From Pseudomonadota bacterium (GTDB lineage: Bacteria; Pseudomonadota; Gammaproteobacteria; Burkholderiales; Gallionellaceae): a stretch of 64,000 bases of DNA. Position numbers and translations under genes: made by a program. Where the stretch lies: the NCBI GenBank assembly GCA_021821945.1, contig JAJZTF010000006.1, positions 1 to 64,000 of the forward strand, written 5' to 3'. Below are positions 34,452 through 43,645 of the stretch, piece after piece (position 1 is the stretch's first letter; each line of letters starts with the position of its first letter). The notes beneath the pieces were generated by a model. The model saw only the letters and a program-made list of their open reading frames with translations, was not told the origin of the DNA and did not search any database.

Positions 34452-35612
34452 TCAAACTGCACAGGACACCTCGCTGTTCGTGCCGGACATGACCGCGGGG
34501 AAATCCGTCTCATCCAGGCTGTAGGGCGATTTTTCCTCCACAGCCTTGAACGCGCGGTGCAGCAGCACATCGATGTTGACCGGATGAAGGTCCTCTGGAA
34601 CCCGCTGCCCATTTGCAATGAAGTGCATCATCAGCCTGTGCCGCATCACGACATCGAGCACCCCGCCGAGATTGACCGCCTCGTCGAGCTTGGTTGCAAT
34701 GCAGCCTATCACCTGTCTGTTGTGGTACATGCGCACCACGTCTTCCAGCGTATCTCCGCTGCTGGTCGCATTGAGCACAAGCATTCGCGCGACATTCGCC
34801 TCGTCGAACATCTCGTTCTGTTCCACCACACGCTCGTCCCTTTGCCCCATGCCCACGGTGTCGATCAGAACCAGATGCTTGTGGCGCAGCGCAGACAGCG
34901 TCAGGCGCAGATCGTCCGCTCCCTTCACCGCATGCACCGTCACCCCCAGTATCTTCCCGTAAATCTTGAGCTGCTCATAAGCCCCTATGCGGTAGCTGTC
35001 CGTGGTCAGGAGTGCGACCTTGTCGGCGCCATAACGTACCACGGCGCGCGCTGCAAGCTTGGCCGTGGTCGTCGTCTTTCCCACACCCGTGGGGCCTATC
35101 AGCGCATATGAGCCTCCCTTTGCCACGATGTCATCGGCAGCTTGTGCGACGCGCAGATTGCGCTTCAGAACCTGCTTGACCCATTGCTCCCCCTTCTCGT
35201 CGCCCGAAGGAAGCCTGTCCAGAAGCTGGCGGGCAAGCAGCGTGCTGAATCCGGCATTGATGAGCCTGCGCAACAGCGCGGCGCGCTGCGGATCCCGCTG
35301 CTGCACATGATTCCAGGAAAGCGATTCGATCTGCCGCTGCAGCTTGTCGTGCATGGACTTGATTTCGCCCAGCAGCAACGATTCCGAATGCGTCGCCGAA
35401 GGGACAGGCCCGGGCTTGGTCTTAGGGACTGCGGGTGCCTTTCTGGCTGCGGAATCCGAAAGATGCGCGATGTCATCGCTGTTCATTGCGATGATTTCGA
35501 CACCCTGTGGCGTCGGGCGATTCGACAGGATCACCGCATCTTCGCCAAGTTCGTTCCTGATGTCCCTCAACGCCTCTCGTGCCGTCGCGGCGGCATATTT
35601 TCTGATGTTCAT
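34452..35612 (-). CDS. flhF: Flagellar placement GTPase FlhF (SRP-type)
   Basis: 386 aa. N-terminal B domain (MNIRKYAAATAREALRDIRN, then ELGEDAVILSNRPTPQGVEI), N helices, and the G domain with Walker A GPTGVGKTT (173-181), VALLTTDSYRIGAYEQLKIY and LVLIDTVGMGQRD. FlhF places the first FliF ring at the cell pole in polar flagellates. Together with FlhG this suggests polar flagella here. It starts 4 bp inside the flhA stop. Confidence 0.94.
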   Translation of the reverse strand: MNIRKYAAATAREALRDIRNELGEDAVILSNRPTPQGVEIIAMNSDDIAHLSDSAARKAPAVPKTKPGPVPSATHSESLLLGEIKSMHDKLQRQIESLSWNHVQQRDPQRAALLRRLINAGFSTLLARQLLDRLPSGDEKGEQWVKQVLKRNLRVAQAADDIVAKGGSYALIGPTGVGKTTTTAKLAARAVVRYGADKVALLTTDSYRIGAYEQLKIYGKILGVTVHAVKGADDLRLTLSALRHKHLVLIDTVGMGQRDERVVEQNEMFDEANVARMLVLNATSSGDTLEDVVRMYHNRQVIGCIATKLDEAVNLGGVLDVVMRHRLMMHFIANGQRVPEDLHPVNIDVLLHRAFKAVEEKSPYSLDETDFPAVMSGTNSEVSCAV

Positions 35613-37693
35613 GCATTTCCTCCCACCATAGAGGTCACTCTTATGGTCTTAAAGTCCGGTACTTCATCGTGCGAAATCACCCGCAGGTTCGGCACGGCGC
35701 GTTTCAAAAAACGCGCCAGCAGATCGCGAAGCTGCGCTGGAACCAGCATCACCGTGGGCAGCCCCATCTGTTCCTGGCGCTGCACGGCGGCGCGGGATTC
35801 GTTGAGCACGGTGTCGGCAAGGCCCGGCTCTATGCCGACGCCGTTCTGGCTGGCCTGCATCGCCTGCATCAGGACATGCTCCAGTTCCTTGTTCATGCCG
35901 ATCACCTGCAGTTCCTGGGCGGAAGGATAGAATTGCTGCACGATCGCCGGGCCCAGCGCAACCCGCACAAGCGATGTCAGCTGGAATGCATCCGCTACGC
36001 GCGGCGCGTTGTCGGCCAGCGTTTCCACGATGGTGCGCATATCCCGGATATGCATGCCCTCGTCCAGCAGGTTTTGCAGCACCTTCTGCACCGTGCCAAG
36101 CGGCAGCGTCTTGGGAACCAGATCCTCGACCAGCTTGGGGGCGGTCTTGGCCAGATGGTCTAGCAGCTGCTGCACTTCCTGGCGCCCGAGCAGCTCGGCT
36201 GCCCTTGTATTGATCAGATTGCTCAAATGGGTCGCAACCACCGTGCTCGGATCGACCACGGTATAGCCCATGATCTGCGCCTGCTCGCGAAGACCCGCAT
36301 CGATCCACACGGCAGGCAGGCCGAATGCGGGATCGCGTGTCTCCATCCCGGCAAGCGGCCCGGTCACGTGGCCCGGATTGATCGCCAGAAACTGCTGAGG
36401 ATAGGATTCGCCGCTGCCGATCTCGACCCCCTTCAACGTGATGCGGTAAGCATTGGGCCTGAGCTCGAGATTGTCGCGGATGTGCACGGGAGGAGGCAGA
36501 AATCCGATGTCCTGCGTGAACTTCTTGCGTATCCCCTTGATCCTTCGCAACAGATCGCCATCCTGCGCCTTGTCGACCAGCGAGATCAAACGGTATCCGA
36601 CTTCAAGGCCCAGCACATCCACCTGCGCGACATCCTCCCAGCTTGCATCCGCCCCTTCCGCGATCAATGGGGCTGCCGGCACTTCAGCCTGGGCCTCGAT
36701 TGCCGCCCGCTCCGATTTCTTCGTCAGATAGTAGGCAAGCCAGATCATCCCGAAAGAGAGCAGGAGGAACGGGAAATGCGGCATGCCGGGTATGATGCCC
36801 AGCATGCCGACGATGGCGGCTGTCAGCATGATGATCTGGGGCTGCTTGAAAAGCTGCCCCATCATCTGCTCGCCGATGTTCTGCTCGGTGGAAACCCTGC
36901 TCACCACCACACCCGCCGCCGTTGAAATCACCAGCGCCGGAATCTGCGCGACCAGCCCGTCGCCGATCGCCAGCAGCGTATAGTTCTTGGCGGCCGTTGC
37001 AATATCCATGTTGTGTTGCAGCACGCCGACGACTAGGCCGCCTATCAGGTTGATGAACATGATCAGGATGCCTGCGACCGCATCGCCCCGCACGAATTTC
37101 GAAGCACCATCCATCGCCCCGTAGAAATCCGCCTCCTGGCCGATCTCGGCACGCCGCTGCCTTGCGACATCCTCGCCGATCAGGCCCGCGTTGAGATCGG
37201 CATCGATCGCCATCTGCTTGCCCGGCATCGCATCCAGTGTGAAGCGTGCGCCCACTTCCGCGATGCGGCCCGCGCCCTTGGTGATCACCATGAAGTTGAT
37301 CACCACGAGTATCGCGAAGACCACGATGCCCACCGCATAATTCCCACCCACCAGGAAATGCCCGAACGAGTCTATCACCCTGCCTGCCGCATCAGGCCCG
37401 GTATGGCCCTGCAGCAGGACGACCCGGGTCGAAGCCACGTTCAGGGACAGGCGCAGCAGGGTGGTGATCAAAAGTACCGTCGGAAAGGACAGGAAGTCCA
37501 GCGCCTTGTTGGTGTTCATGCTGATCAGCAGCACCATCACGGCAACGGAGATGTTGAAGGTAAAGAGGATGTCGAGCAGCATCGGGGGCAATGGCAGCAC
37601 CATCATCGCGAGTATCATCACGATCAGCACCGGGCCTGCCAGCCCGCGCAGCCTCGAGTTGTTCTTCAGAAATGCCAGTATCTGGTCCATCAT
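35609..37693 (-). CDS. flhA: Flagellar export gate protein FlhA
   Basis: 694 aa (start 37693, or the next Met at 37690). The first ~330 residues hold about eight membrane segments with the FHIPEP signature region (STRVVLLQGHTGPDAAGRVI, then AVGIVVFAILVVINFMVITK). The cytoplasmic domain (GYRLISLVDKAQDGDLLRRI, then DPSTVVATHLSNLINTRAAE) forms the nonameric ring that binds chaperone-substrate pairs. FlhA couples the proton motive force to export. It overlaps flhB by 4 bp. Confidence 0.97.
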   Translation of the reverse strand: MMDQILAFLKNNSRLRGLAGPVLIVMILAMMVLPLPPMLLDILFTFNISVAVMVLLISMNTNKALDFLSFPTVLLITTLLRLSLNVASTRVVLLQGHTGPDAAGRVIDSFGHFLVGGNYAVGIVVFAILVVINFMVITKGAGRIAEVGARFTLDAMPGKQMAIDADLNAGLIGEDVARQRRAEIGQEADFYGAMDGASKFVRGDAVAGILIMFINLIGGLVVGVLQHNMDIATAAKNYTLLAIGDGLVAQIPALVISTAAGVVVSRVSTEQNIGEQMMGQLFKQPQIIMLTAAIVGMLGIIPGMPHFPFLLLSFGMIWLAYYLTKKSERAAIEAQAEVPAAPLIAEGADASWEDVAQVDVLGLEVGYRLISLVDKAQDGDLLRRIKGIRKKFTQDIGFLPPPVHIRDNLELRPNAYRITLKGVEIGSGESYPQQFLAINPGHVTGPLAGMETRDPAFGLPAVWIDAGLREQAQIMGYTVVDPSTVVATHLSNLINTRAAELLGRQEVQQLLDHLAKTAPKLVEDLVPKTLPLGTVQKVLQNLLDEGMHIRDMRTIVETLADNAPRVADAFQLTSLVRVALGPAIVQQFYPSAQELQVIGMNKELEHVLMQAMQASQNGVGIEPGLADTVLNESRAAVQRQEQMGLPTVMLVPAQLRDLLARFLKRAVPNLRVISHDEVPDFKTIRVTSMVGGNA

Positions 37694-38832
37694 GCGACTC
37701 CGTTCAGAGGATCAAGCTCGGAAGGCACGGGCAGTCCGCCGGGCTCCGCAGGGCGCGAACCTCCCTCCTCCTGATAGCGTTTCAGTTGATAAACATAAGC
37801 GAGCACTTCGGCGACTGCGGTATACAGCGCCTCGGGGATGGATTCTCCGATGTCGGTATGTTTGTGCAGCGCGCGAGCCAGGGGGGGGGCCTCGAGTATC
37901 GGCACGCCGCTTTCCTGTGCGATCTCGCGTATGCGCTGGGCGAGCAGATCGGAGCCTTTTGCGACCACCTCGGGTGCGCGCATGCCCCTGTCGCTGTATT
38001 TCAGTGCGACAGCGTAGTGCGTCGGGTTGGTCACAACGACATCTGCAGTCGGGATCGCGGACATCATGCGGCGCCTTGCCGCCTCGCGCTGCATGCTGCG
38101 TATGCGCATCTTGATCTGCGGATTCCCTTCCGTTTCCTTGTGCTCCTGGCGCACCTCCTCCTTGGTCATCATCATCTTCTTGTTGTGCGTATAGAGCTGG
38201 AAGGGCACATCGATGGCGACGATCAGCACCATGCCGCCGACGATGGCGAGAAAGCTTCCGCCGACGAGATACCCCATCTCTGAAATTGCGGATGAGATCG
38301 ACAGGGTTGCCAGCTGCAGCGCATCGCCAAGATGCCGCCACATCACCCAGGCTGCGATTCCGCCAACGACGATCGCCTTGCCAAACGCCTTGGCGAGCTC
38401 CACCAGCGCATTCGTGGAAAACATGCGCCCGATGCCCGTGATGGGATTCATCCGCGAAAACTGAGGGATGAGCGCTTCCGTGCTGAAAAGCCAGCCATTC
38501 AGAAACAGCGGGGAAACGAGTGCCGTCAGCAGCATCAGCGCCAGCACAGGAGCGAATATCATCAGCACGCGCACGGACAGATCATATAGATGCGGAATCA
38601 ATAATTCGGGCCTGAAAACCAGGTCAGGGCTGATCGTCATGCCATCCTGCAGCAGGTTCACCATCTGGGCGTTGAGATGCCCTCCCATGAGCCAGAGCGA
38701 AACGCCGCCGGCCATCAGGAGCGAGAACGTGGAAAGCTCATGGGAACGCGCGACCTGACCTTTTTCTCTTGCCTGGTCAAGTCGCCGTTGCGAAGGCTGT
38801 TCTGATTTTTCTAGATCGCTTTCTTCTGCCAT
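37690..38832 (-). CDS. flhB: Flagellar export switch protein FlhB
   Basis: 380 aa. N-terminal charged segment (EESDLEKSEQPSQRRLDQAR), four membrane helices, then the cytoplasmic domain with the self-cleavage motif NPTH at 269-272. FlhB switches export from rod/hook to filament proteins after FliK contacts it. Codons 315-318 (APPL) are written with nine consecutive C on the coding strand (37881-37889), the longest homopolymer I noticed in the window and a possible slippage site. The leader has a small hairpin over the SD (38840-38856). Confidence 0.96.
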   Translation of the reverse strand: MAEESDLEKSEQPSQRRLDQAREKGQVARSHELSTFSLLMAGGVSLWLMGGHLNAQMVNLLQDGMTISPDLVFRPELLIPHLYDLSVRVLMIFAPVLALMLLTALVSPLFLNGWLFSTEALIPQFSRMNPITGIGRMFSTNALVELAKAFGKAIVVGGIAAWVMWRHLGDALQLATLSISSAISEMGYLVGGSFLAIVGGMVLIVAIDVPFQLYTHNKKMMMTKEEVRQEHKETEGNPQIKMRIRSMQREAARRRMMSAIPTADVVVTNPTHYAVALKYSDRGMRAPEVVAKGSDLLAQRIREIAQESGVPILEAPPLARALHKHTDIGESIPEALYTAVAEVLAYVYQLKRYQEEGGSRPAEPGGLPVPSELDPLNGVA

Positions 38833-38839
38833 GATGAGC

Positions 38840-38856
38840 TCCGCCGATAAGGCGGA
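38840..38856 (-). promoter_or_regulatory. Hairpin covering the flhB ribosome-binding site
   Basis: On the minus strand TCCGCC, a 5-nt loop TTATC and GGCGGA form a perfect 6-bp GC-rich stem. Its 3' arm is followed by G so that the flhB SD (GGAG, about 8 bases before the ATG at 38832) lies half in the stem. This could lower flhB translation or respond to a trans factor. It also contains, on the plus strand, GCCGATAA, which is not a promoter because no -35 box fits. Confidence 0.4.
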
Positions 38857-38954
38857 CTATACGCAAAAGCACGACCTTCAATCCCGCGAATAACGGGGGA
38901 TTTTTCTGGCTACTCGAAACTACAAAAGGAAATCCTGCAGGAATCGCCGGGGTT

Positions 38955-40676
38955 TTATCGGGACTCAGCGCCCTTTTCCATGTCCAGCAAGGCAACCACC
39001 TGCGAGCCATTGCCTAGGTATTCCAGGCTGTCGCATATGTTGAGAAGGAGGCCTATGCCGCGCCCGTGCCTTTGCTGATTGACCGACAGATCGCAGAGCA
39101 GCACGCTTTCAAAATCGAAGCCGTCCCCGCTGTCGCCAAACGAGATCCTCAAAAAGTCTGTGGAGTCACCCTTCAGCTTTTCGAGCTTCAGCGCAATCTC
39201 GCCCTCCTCGAGATTGGCAAGCCTCTTTGCGCGCTCAATAAAATAGAGCTCCATGCCGTCCGGCTCATTCTTGATCGATGAATCGAGCTTTAGCAAACCA
39301 TGATCGAGCGCATTGTTGAACAGTTCGGAAAGCACCAGAAAGAGCTTCCCGTCAGCCTGCCCGTTTTCTATCTGCCTCACGATGCCGAGCAGAAATGGAA
39401 CCACATCCAGGCGTTTCAGTTGCGTGGCCTTTAGCAAAAGCGAGAAATCCCAGACCGGGGAGAGCGGCTCGCGCGGCGTGGATGCCGTTCCATGACTTGG
39501 TGGCCCTGCGGGTTTGAGATCCAGCATGTTGGCCGCAGGACAGCTGATCGAGATCAAGGCGATGTCATCAGGTGGCTGAGTGCCTGAGAGCAGTTTTTCT
39601 ATCGATTGCGACACCCCGTCAAACAGGCTTGCCGCATTGGCCTGCAATGCGAGCTGCAACAGCCCGTTCTGGCCCAGCATTTGGCCGTCGGCATCCCTGA
39701 TTTCTGTCGCGCCATCCGTGCACATCAGCAGTTGCCCGTGCTGGTCTGCCAGGTTGTAGTACTCCATCGATGTGTCGAATTCGGCGCAGTTCAGGACACC
39801 CAATGGCAATTGCCTGGACTCGAAGCTGTGCAGGATGTCCTTTCCGTCCTCGCTCAATACCAGAACTGGCGGGAGCCCTCCGTTCCAGACCTGAGCGATG
39901 CCGGTCGCTGGATTGATGGACAACAAGGCTGCCGCGACGAAGCGCGGCAGGGGGAGATAGTCCCGCACCCTGGCATTGAGCTCGTTCAGGATGGAGACGA
40001 TGTCGAAACCCTTTGCGGTCATCTGGTAGAAAGGATGCGTGATCGGAATCACCGCAAGGGCAGCCGTCAGACCATGGCCTGCGCTGTCCGCCAGCAATGC
40101 ATGAAGACATCCGTCCGGCCCCCTGGCGAATGCAATCAGATCCCCGCTGAAATGCTCCGCAGGCTTCAACAGGAAGCGCACGCAAGGATCGCTGATCTTG
40201 CCCAGCGCCGTGAACTGTTCTATGAATGTGCGCGCGGTTGCCGCCTCCTCCTCGATGCGCTCCTTGTAATCCAGAAGCCGGTTGCTTTGTTCGAGGCGCA
40301 CATGGAAGTTGTGCATCTTCGCCTTCAGGACCTCATACTGGACCGGCTTGAAGAGATAATCGTCCCCGCCCGCGCGCAGCCCTTCGACCACTTCCTGGGT
40401 CGCCGTCTGCGCGGAAAGAAAGAGGATGGGGAACCATTTTGGATAGCGCCTTCTCATCTCGCGCACGGTCTCGATGCCGTTCATCACGGGCATCTGCACA
40501 TCCATCAGCACCATGTCCGGCAACTGTTCCTCGCAAAGCGCCAGCGCCGCCTTGCCATCCTCGGCCAGCGTCACTTTATAGCCCATCTTCTGCAGCATCA
40601 CCGACATGAGCTTGCGGTTCGCGGGGGCGTCATCCACGACCAGCGCATGCAGCGGCCGCATCCTTTCCATGTTCAT
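38955..40676 (-). CDS. Response regulator with PP2C phosphatase and HATPase domains (HsbR-like)
   Basis: 573 aa, three domains. REC at about 8-130: acidic pair in LVVDDAPANRKLMS, phospho-acceptor D59 in VLMDVQMPVMNG, Lys in YLFKPV. PP2C/SpoIIE phosphatase at about 165-365 (FSGDLIAFARGPDGCLHALL, ADSAGHGLTAALAV, MCTDGATEIRD). Histidine-kinase-like ATPase at about 430-560 (LFLVLSELFNNALDHGLLKL, then GDSGDGFDF, GRGIGLLLN). This is the architecture of Pseudomonas HsbR, which both phosphorylates and dephosphorylates its STAS partner HsbA; HsbA in turn binds FlgM. The STAS gene lies 11 bp upstream. It ends the chemotaxis operon. Confidence 0.82.
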   Translation of the reverse strand: MNMERMRPLHALVVDDAPANRKLMSVMLQKMGYKVTLAEDGKAALALCEEQLPDMVLMDVQMPVMNGIETVREMRRRYPKWFPILFLSAQTATQEVVEGLRAGGDDYLFKPVQYEVLKAKMHNFHVRLEQSNRLLDYKERIEEEAATARTFIEQFTALGKISDPCVRFLLKPAEHFSGDLIAFARGPDGCLHALLADSAGHGLTAALAVIPITHPFYQMTAKGFDIVSILNELNARVRDYLPLPRFVAAALLSINPATGIAQVWNGGLPPVLVLSEDGKDILHSFESRQLPLGVLNCAEFDTSMEYYNLADQHGQLLMCTDGATEIRDADGQMLGQNGLLQLALQANAASLFDGVSQSIEKLLSGTQPPDDIALISISCPAANMLDLKPAGPPSHGTASTPREPLSPVWDFSLLLKATQLKRLDVVPFLLGIVRQIENGQADGKLFLVLSELFNNALDHGLLKLDSSIKNEPDGMELYFIERAKRLANLEEGEIALKLEKLKGDSTDFLRISFGDSGDGFDFESVLLCDLSVNQQRHGRGIGLLLNICDSLEYLGNGSQVVALLDMEKGAESR

Positions 40677-40687
40677 CGAGCCCTGAG

Positions 40688-40993
40688 CTAGAGTATCTTG
40701 AACAGCTTGTTGAAATTGGCGATGTCGAGTATCTGCACGATGGCGGGATTGGGCCTGACTATCATCACCGTCTTCCCCGCTGTTTGCGCGCGCTCGCGCA
40801 GCAGCATCATCATGCCAAGCGCCGAGCTGTCGAGATAGTCCACCTGGCTCAGTTCAAGCTCGAATTCCCGTATCGCCGGATTCTCGAGCGAGGGCGCATA
40901 GGCCCCCTTGAAATCCCGGTGAACCTGGAAGTCAAAACGACCCGATATGGAAATGCGCGCCACATCTCCCTGAATGTTTGTGCTGATGCTCAT
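40688..40993 (-). CDS. STAS-domain anti-sigma factor antagonist (HsbA-like)
   Basis: 101 aa, a single STAS domain (ARISISGRFDFQVHRDFKGA, then FELELSQVDYLDSSALGMMM). The DSSALG loop carries S56 and S57; the equivalent Ser of SpoIIAA/HsbA is the residue that is phosphorylated. It precedes the REC-PP2C-HATPase gene by 11 bp and follows cheB by 21 bp. By analogy with P. aeruginosa HsbA it may bind FlgM when unphosphorylated and so free FliA; this is inference from architecture and context. Confidence 0.82.
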   Translation of the reverse strand: MSISTNIQGDVARISISGRFDFQVHRDFKGAYAPSLENPAIREFELELSQVDYLDSSALGMMMLLRERAQTAGKTVMIVRPNPAIVQILDIANFNKLFKIL

Positions 40994-41014
40994 TTCGCTC
41001 CTTTCAATGTGAAT

Positions 41015-42142
41015 TCAGACCCGATTGGATTTGCCGCTATGCCTTGCAAGATAATCCAGCGCATGGCGGGCGATGCCCTGCAGGGGCACGATCTCCGCAG
41101 CCGCCCCCAGCGCAATTGCCTCCCTTGGCATGCCGAACACCACGCAGCTTGCCTCGTCCTGTGCGATCGTATGGGATCCGGCCTGTCTCATCTCGAGCAT
41201 GCCCTGCGCGCCATCCTTGCCCATGCCGGTGAGTATGATGCCAAGCGCATTTGCTCCGGCCACATTCGCCGCGGAACGGAAAAGCACATCGACCGAGGGG
41301 CGGTGGCGGTTCACAGGCGGCCCCTGGCTTAGCTCCGTCACATAGTTCGCGCCGCTCCTTTTCAGCAGCAGATGGGAATGGCCAGGCGCGATGTAGGCAT
41401 GCCCCGGCAGTATCCGCTCGTTGTGTTCCGCCTCCTTGACCGAAATCCTGCACAGGCTGTTCAACCTGTCGGCAAACGACTTGGTGAAGGTCTCCGGCAT
41501 ATGCTGCGTCACCAGTATGCCTGGCACGTCGGCCGGAAAATGCGTCAGCACCTCCTTGATCGCCTCGGTCCCGCCGGTCGATGCGCCGATGATGATCAGC
41601 TTCTCGGTGGATGAAAATTTCCCCGAAACGCTTGGCAGTATCGCATCGGCGCTAAGCCTTTCCGAAACCTGCGCCGATGAGGCCACCTTGCGCACTTTCG
41701 CCTGTGCGGCCGTGCGTATCTTTTCGATGATTTCGGCGGCATATTCTTCCATGCCGCGCATGATGTCGATCTTGGGCTTGGAGACGAAATCCACCGCACC
41801 CAGTGCGAGCGCGCGAAATGTGATGTCTGAGCCGCGCTCGGTCAGCGTCGAGACCATGATCACCGGCATGGGCCTCAGCCTCATCAGCCTTTCCAGGAAA
41901 TCCAGGCCATCCATCTTTGGCATTTCCACATCCAGCGTCAGCACGTCCGGATTCAGGGACTTGATCATCTCGCGCGCCACCAGCGGGTCGGGCGCCGCCC
42001 CGACGCATTCCATGTCCTTCTCGCGGTTGATCAGCTCCTTCATCACGCTGCGTATCAGCGCGGAATCGTCGACCACCAGCACCCTTATCTTGCGATTTTC
42101 CATGACGTCATTGAGAGCCGGTTCAGACAAAAAGTTCGACAT
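41015..42142 (-). CDS. cheB: Chemotaxis protein-glutamate methylesterase CheB
   Basis: 375 aa from ATG 42142, which has GAAGG just upstream; a second ATG at 42103 is possible. REC domain with D71 in [16 protein letters not shown]. Methylesterase domain with the catalytic triad motifs [11 protein letters not shown] (Ser), ILVTQHMPE (His) and [12 protein letters not shown] (Asp). It removes methyl groups from, and deamidates, chemoreceptors when phosphorylated by CheA. It overlaps cheD by 20 bp. Confidence 0.96.
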   Translation of the reverse strand: MSNFLSEPALNDVMENRKIRVLVVDDSALIRSVMKELINREKDMECVGAAPDPLVAREMIKSLNPDVLTLDVEMPKMDGLDFLERLMRLRPMPVIMVSTLTERGSDITFRALALGAVDFVSKPKIDIMRGMEEYAAEIIEKIRTAAQAKVRKVASSAQVSERLSADAILPSVSGKFSSTEKLIIIGASTGGTEAIKEVLTHFPADVPGILVTQHMPETFTKSFADRLNSLCRISVKEAEHNERILPGHAYIAPGHSHLLLKRSGANYVTELSQGPPVNRHRPSVDVLFRSAANVAGANALGIILTGMGKDGAQGMLEMRQAGSHTIAQDEASCVVFGMPREAIALGAAAEIVPLQGIARHALDYLARHSGKSNRV

Positions 42143-42737
42143 CGCCTTCGAGATCCGAATAGCGCAGGCGCGAGCTGTATTCGTTCTCGCGCGTGATGAT
42201 CGTGTCGTTGTGGACCTTTTTGAGTTTTTTCACACGCACCCTCCCGCTGGCCGGGAAAAAGTACACTTTTCTAGGATAAATATCGAGCAGATCCTGCGCT
42301 GCGATGCGGATATTTTCAGCCGTCAGGAATTCCAGCACGAACTTTGCATTGCGCTCGCCCACATTGGACACCGTGAAACCGCGCAACACCGCCCCTCCGC
42401 CAAACACCTTGGCCTCCAGGTTGCTCCTCTTGGCCCCCAGCTTCAAAAGCTGGTTGATGAGTATCTCCATCGCATAGGTTCCATAACGCGCCGAGCTTCC
42501 AAGCGGGTTGCTCTGGTCCCGTCCGCTGTCTGGCAGCATGAAATGATTCATCCCGCCGATGCCGCTTTGGGTATCGCGTATGCAGGCGCAAACACAGGAA
42601 CCCAGCACCGTCACCAGCACCATGTCTCGGGAAGTCACATAATATTCCCCGGGCAATATCTTCGCCGCATCGATCCCATGCTCGGAATCGAAATAAAGAT
42701 TGGGCGCCAGCAGTTCCTCAAAGCTGTGCTCAGCCAC
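42123..42737 (-). CDS. cheD: Chemoreceptor glutamine deamidase CheD
   Basis: 204 aa from a GTG at 42737 with AAGG about 9 bases upstream. The catalytic Cys/His signature is visible as [20 protein letters not shown] and [18 protein letters not shown] follows. CheD deamidates receptor glutamines and helps adaptation. The order cheR-cheD-cheB is conserved. Confidence 0.94.
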   Translation of the reverse strand: MAEHSFEELLAPNLYFDSEHGIDAAKILPGEYYVTSRDMVLVTVLGSCVCACIRDTQSGIGGMNHFMLPDSGRDQSNPLGSSARYGTYAMEILINQLLKLGAKRSNLEAKVFGGGAVLRGFTVSNVGERNAKFVLEFLTAENIRIAAQDLLDIYPRKVYFFPASGRVRVKKLKKVHNDTIITRENEYSSRLRYSDLEGDVELFV

Positions 42738-42748
42738 GGGAAACAGCC

Positions 42749-43621
42749 TTAGGCCTGTCGATGGCCATGATGCGTTTTGACAAGCTCATACACCGTTTTC
42801 CCGCGCAACCTGAAGAGATGCGCGGCATGGTGAAAGCTTTCGGAATGGCCGGCAAACAGCAGCCCATCGGGCTGCAGCAGGGGGGCGAAGCGATGCAATA
42901 TCTTGAGCTGCGTCTCCTTGTCGAAGTAGATCATCACGTTGCGGCAGAAGATCGCATCAAGCGGTCCGCGCACGGGCCATTCAGAATCAAGGAGGTTCAC
43001 CCGCCTGAATGTAACCATCGCGCGCAGTTCGGGCCTCACCCTGACAAAGCCGGACTGCGCACCCGATCCCTTCAGAAAGAAGCGCTTGATCACGTCCTGG
43101 GAAAGCTTCTCCACCCGATCAATCGGATAGACGCCTTCTTCGGCCTTGGCCAGCACATTGGTGTCTATGTCGGTCGCGAGTATCGAAACGGGCGGCGTGA
43201 AAGTTCCGAAGGCATCGACCATGGTCATCGCCATCGAATAGGGTTCCTCTCCGGTCGAGGATGCCGAGCACCAGAGCGAAATGCGCTGGCCTCCCTTGCG
43301 CTTCAGGACATGGTCGGCCAGCAGCGGAAAATGATGGGGCTCGCGAAAGAATGAAGTCAGATTGGTGGTCAGCGAGTTTGCAAAAGCCTCCCATTCTGTC
43401 TTGTTGTTGCTCTCGAGCAGCGCAAGATAATCATTGAAATTGTCTATGCCGGTCGCCCTCAGGCGGCGAGCCAGGCGGCTGTATACCATGTCCTGCTTGG
43501 AATCATTCAGCGAAATGCCGGCATGATCATAGATCAGTTTCCGCACCCGCTGAAAATCCTTGGCCGTGAACACGAATTCGCGATCCCGTCCTGCGCTGGA
43601 TTTGAGCTTGAAGTCCGTCAT
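42749..43621 (-). CDS. cheR: Chemoreceptor methyltransferase CheR
   Basis: 290 aa. N-terminal helical domain (FQRVRKLIYDHAGISLNDSK, then MVYSRLARRLRATGID), then the SAM domain (ISLWCSASSTGEEPYSMAMT, ILATDIDTNVL, DAIFCRNVMIYFD). The EEPYS motif and NVMIYF are diagnostic. It methylates receptor glutamates. The preceding gene encodes a receptor ending in DWEEF, the type of C-terminal pentapeptide that docks CheR. Confidence 0.96.
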   Translation of the reverse strand: MTDFKLKSSAGRDREFVFTAKDFQRVRKLIYDHAGISLNDSKQDMVYSRLARRLRATGIDNFNDYLALLESNNKTEWEAFANSLTTNLTSFFREPHHFPLLADHVLKRKGGQRISLWCSASSTGEEPYSMAMTMVDAFGTFTPPVSILATDIDTNVLAKAEEGVYPIDRVEKLSQDVIKRFFLKGSGAQSGFVRVRPELRAMVTFRRVNLLDSEWPVRGPLDAIFCRNVMIYFDKETQLKILHRFAPLLQPDGLLFAGHSESFHHAAHLFRLRGKTVYELVKTHHGHRQA

Positions 43622-43645
43622 TTTGAGTCCATATCGCGAATCAAC

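Noticed and set aside
38843..38850. GCCGATAA on the plus strand before flhB as a sigma-28 -10 box
   Set aside because: No TAAA-type box lies 11 bases upstream, the direction faces away from flhB, and the bases are explained by the flhB leader hairpin.
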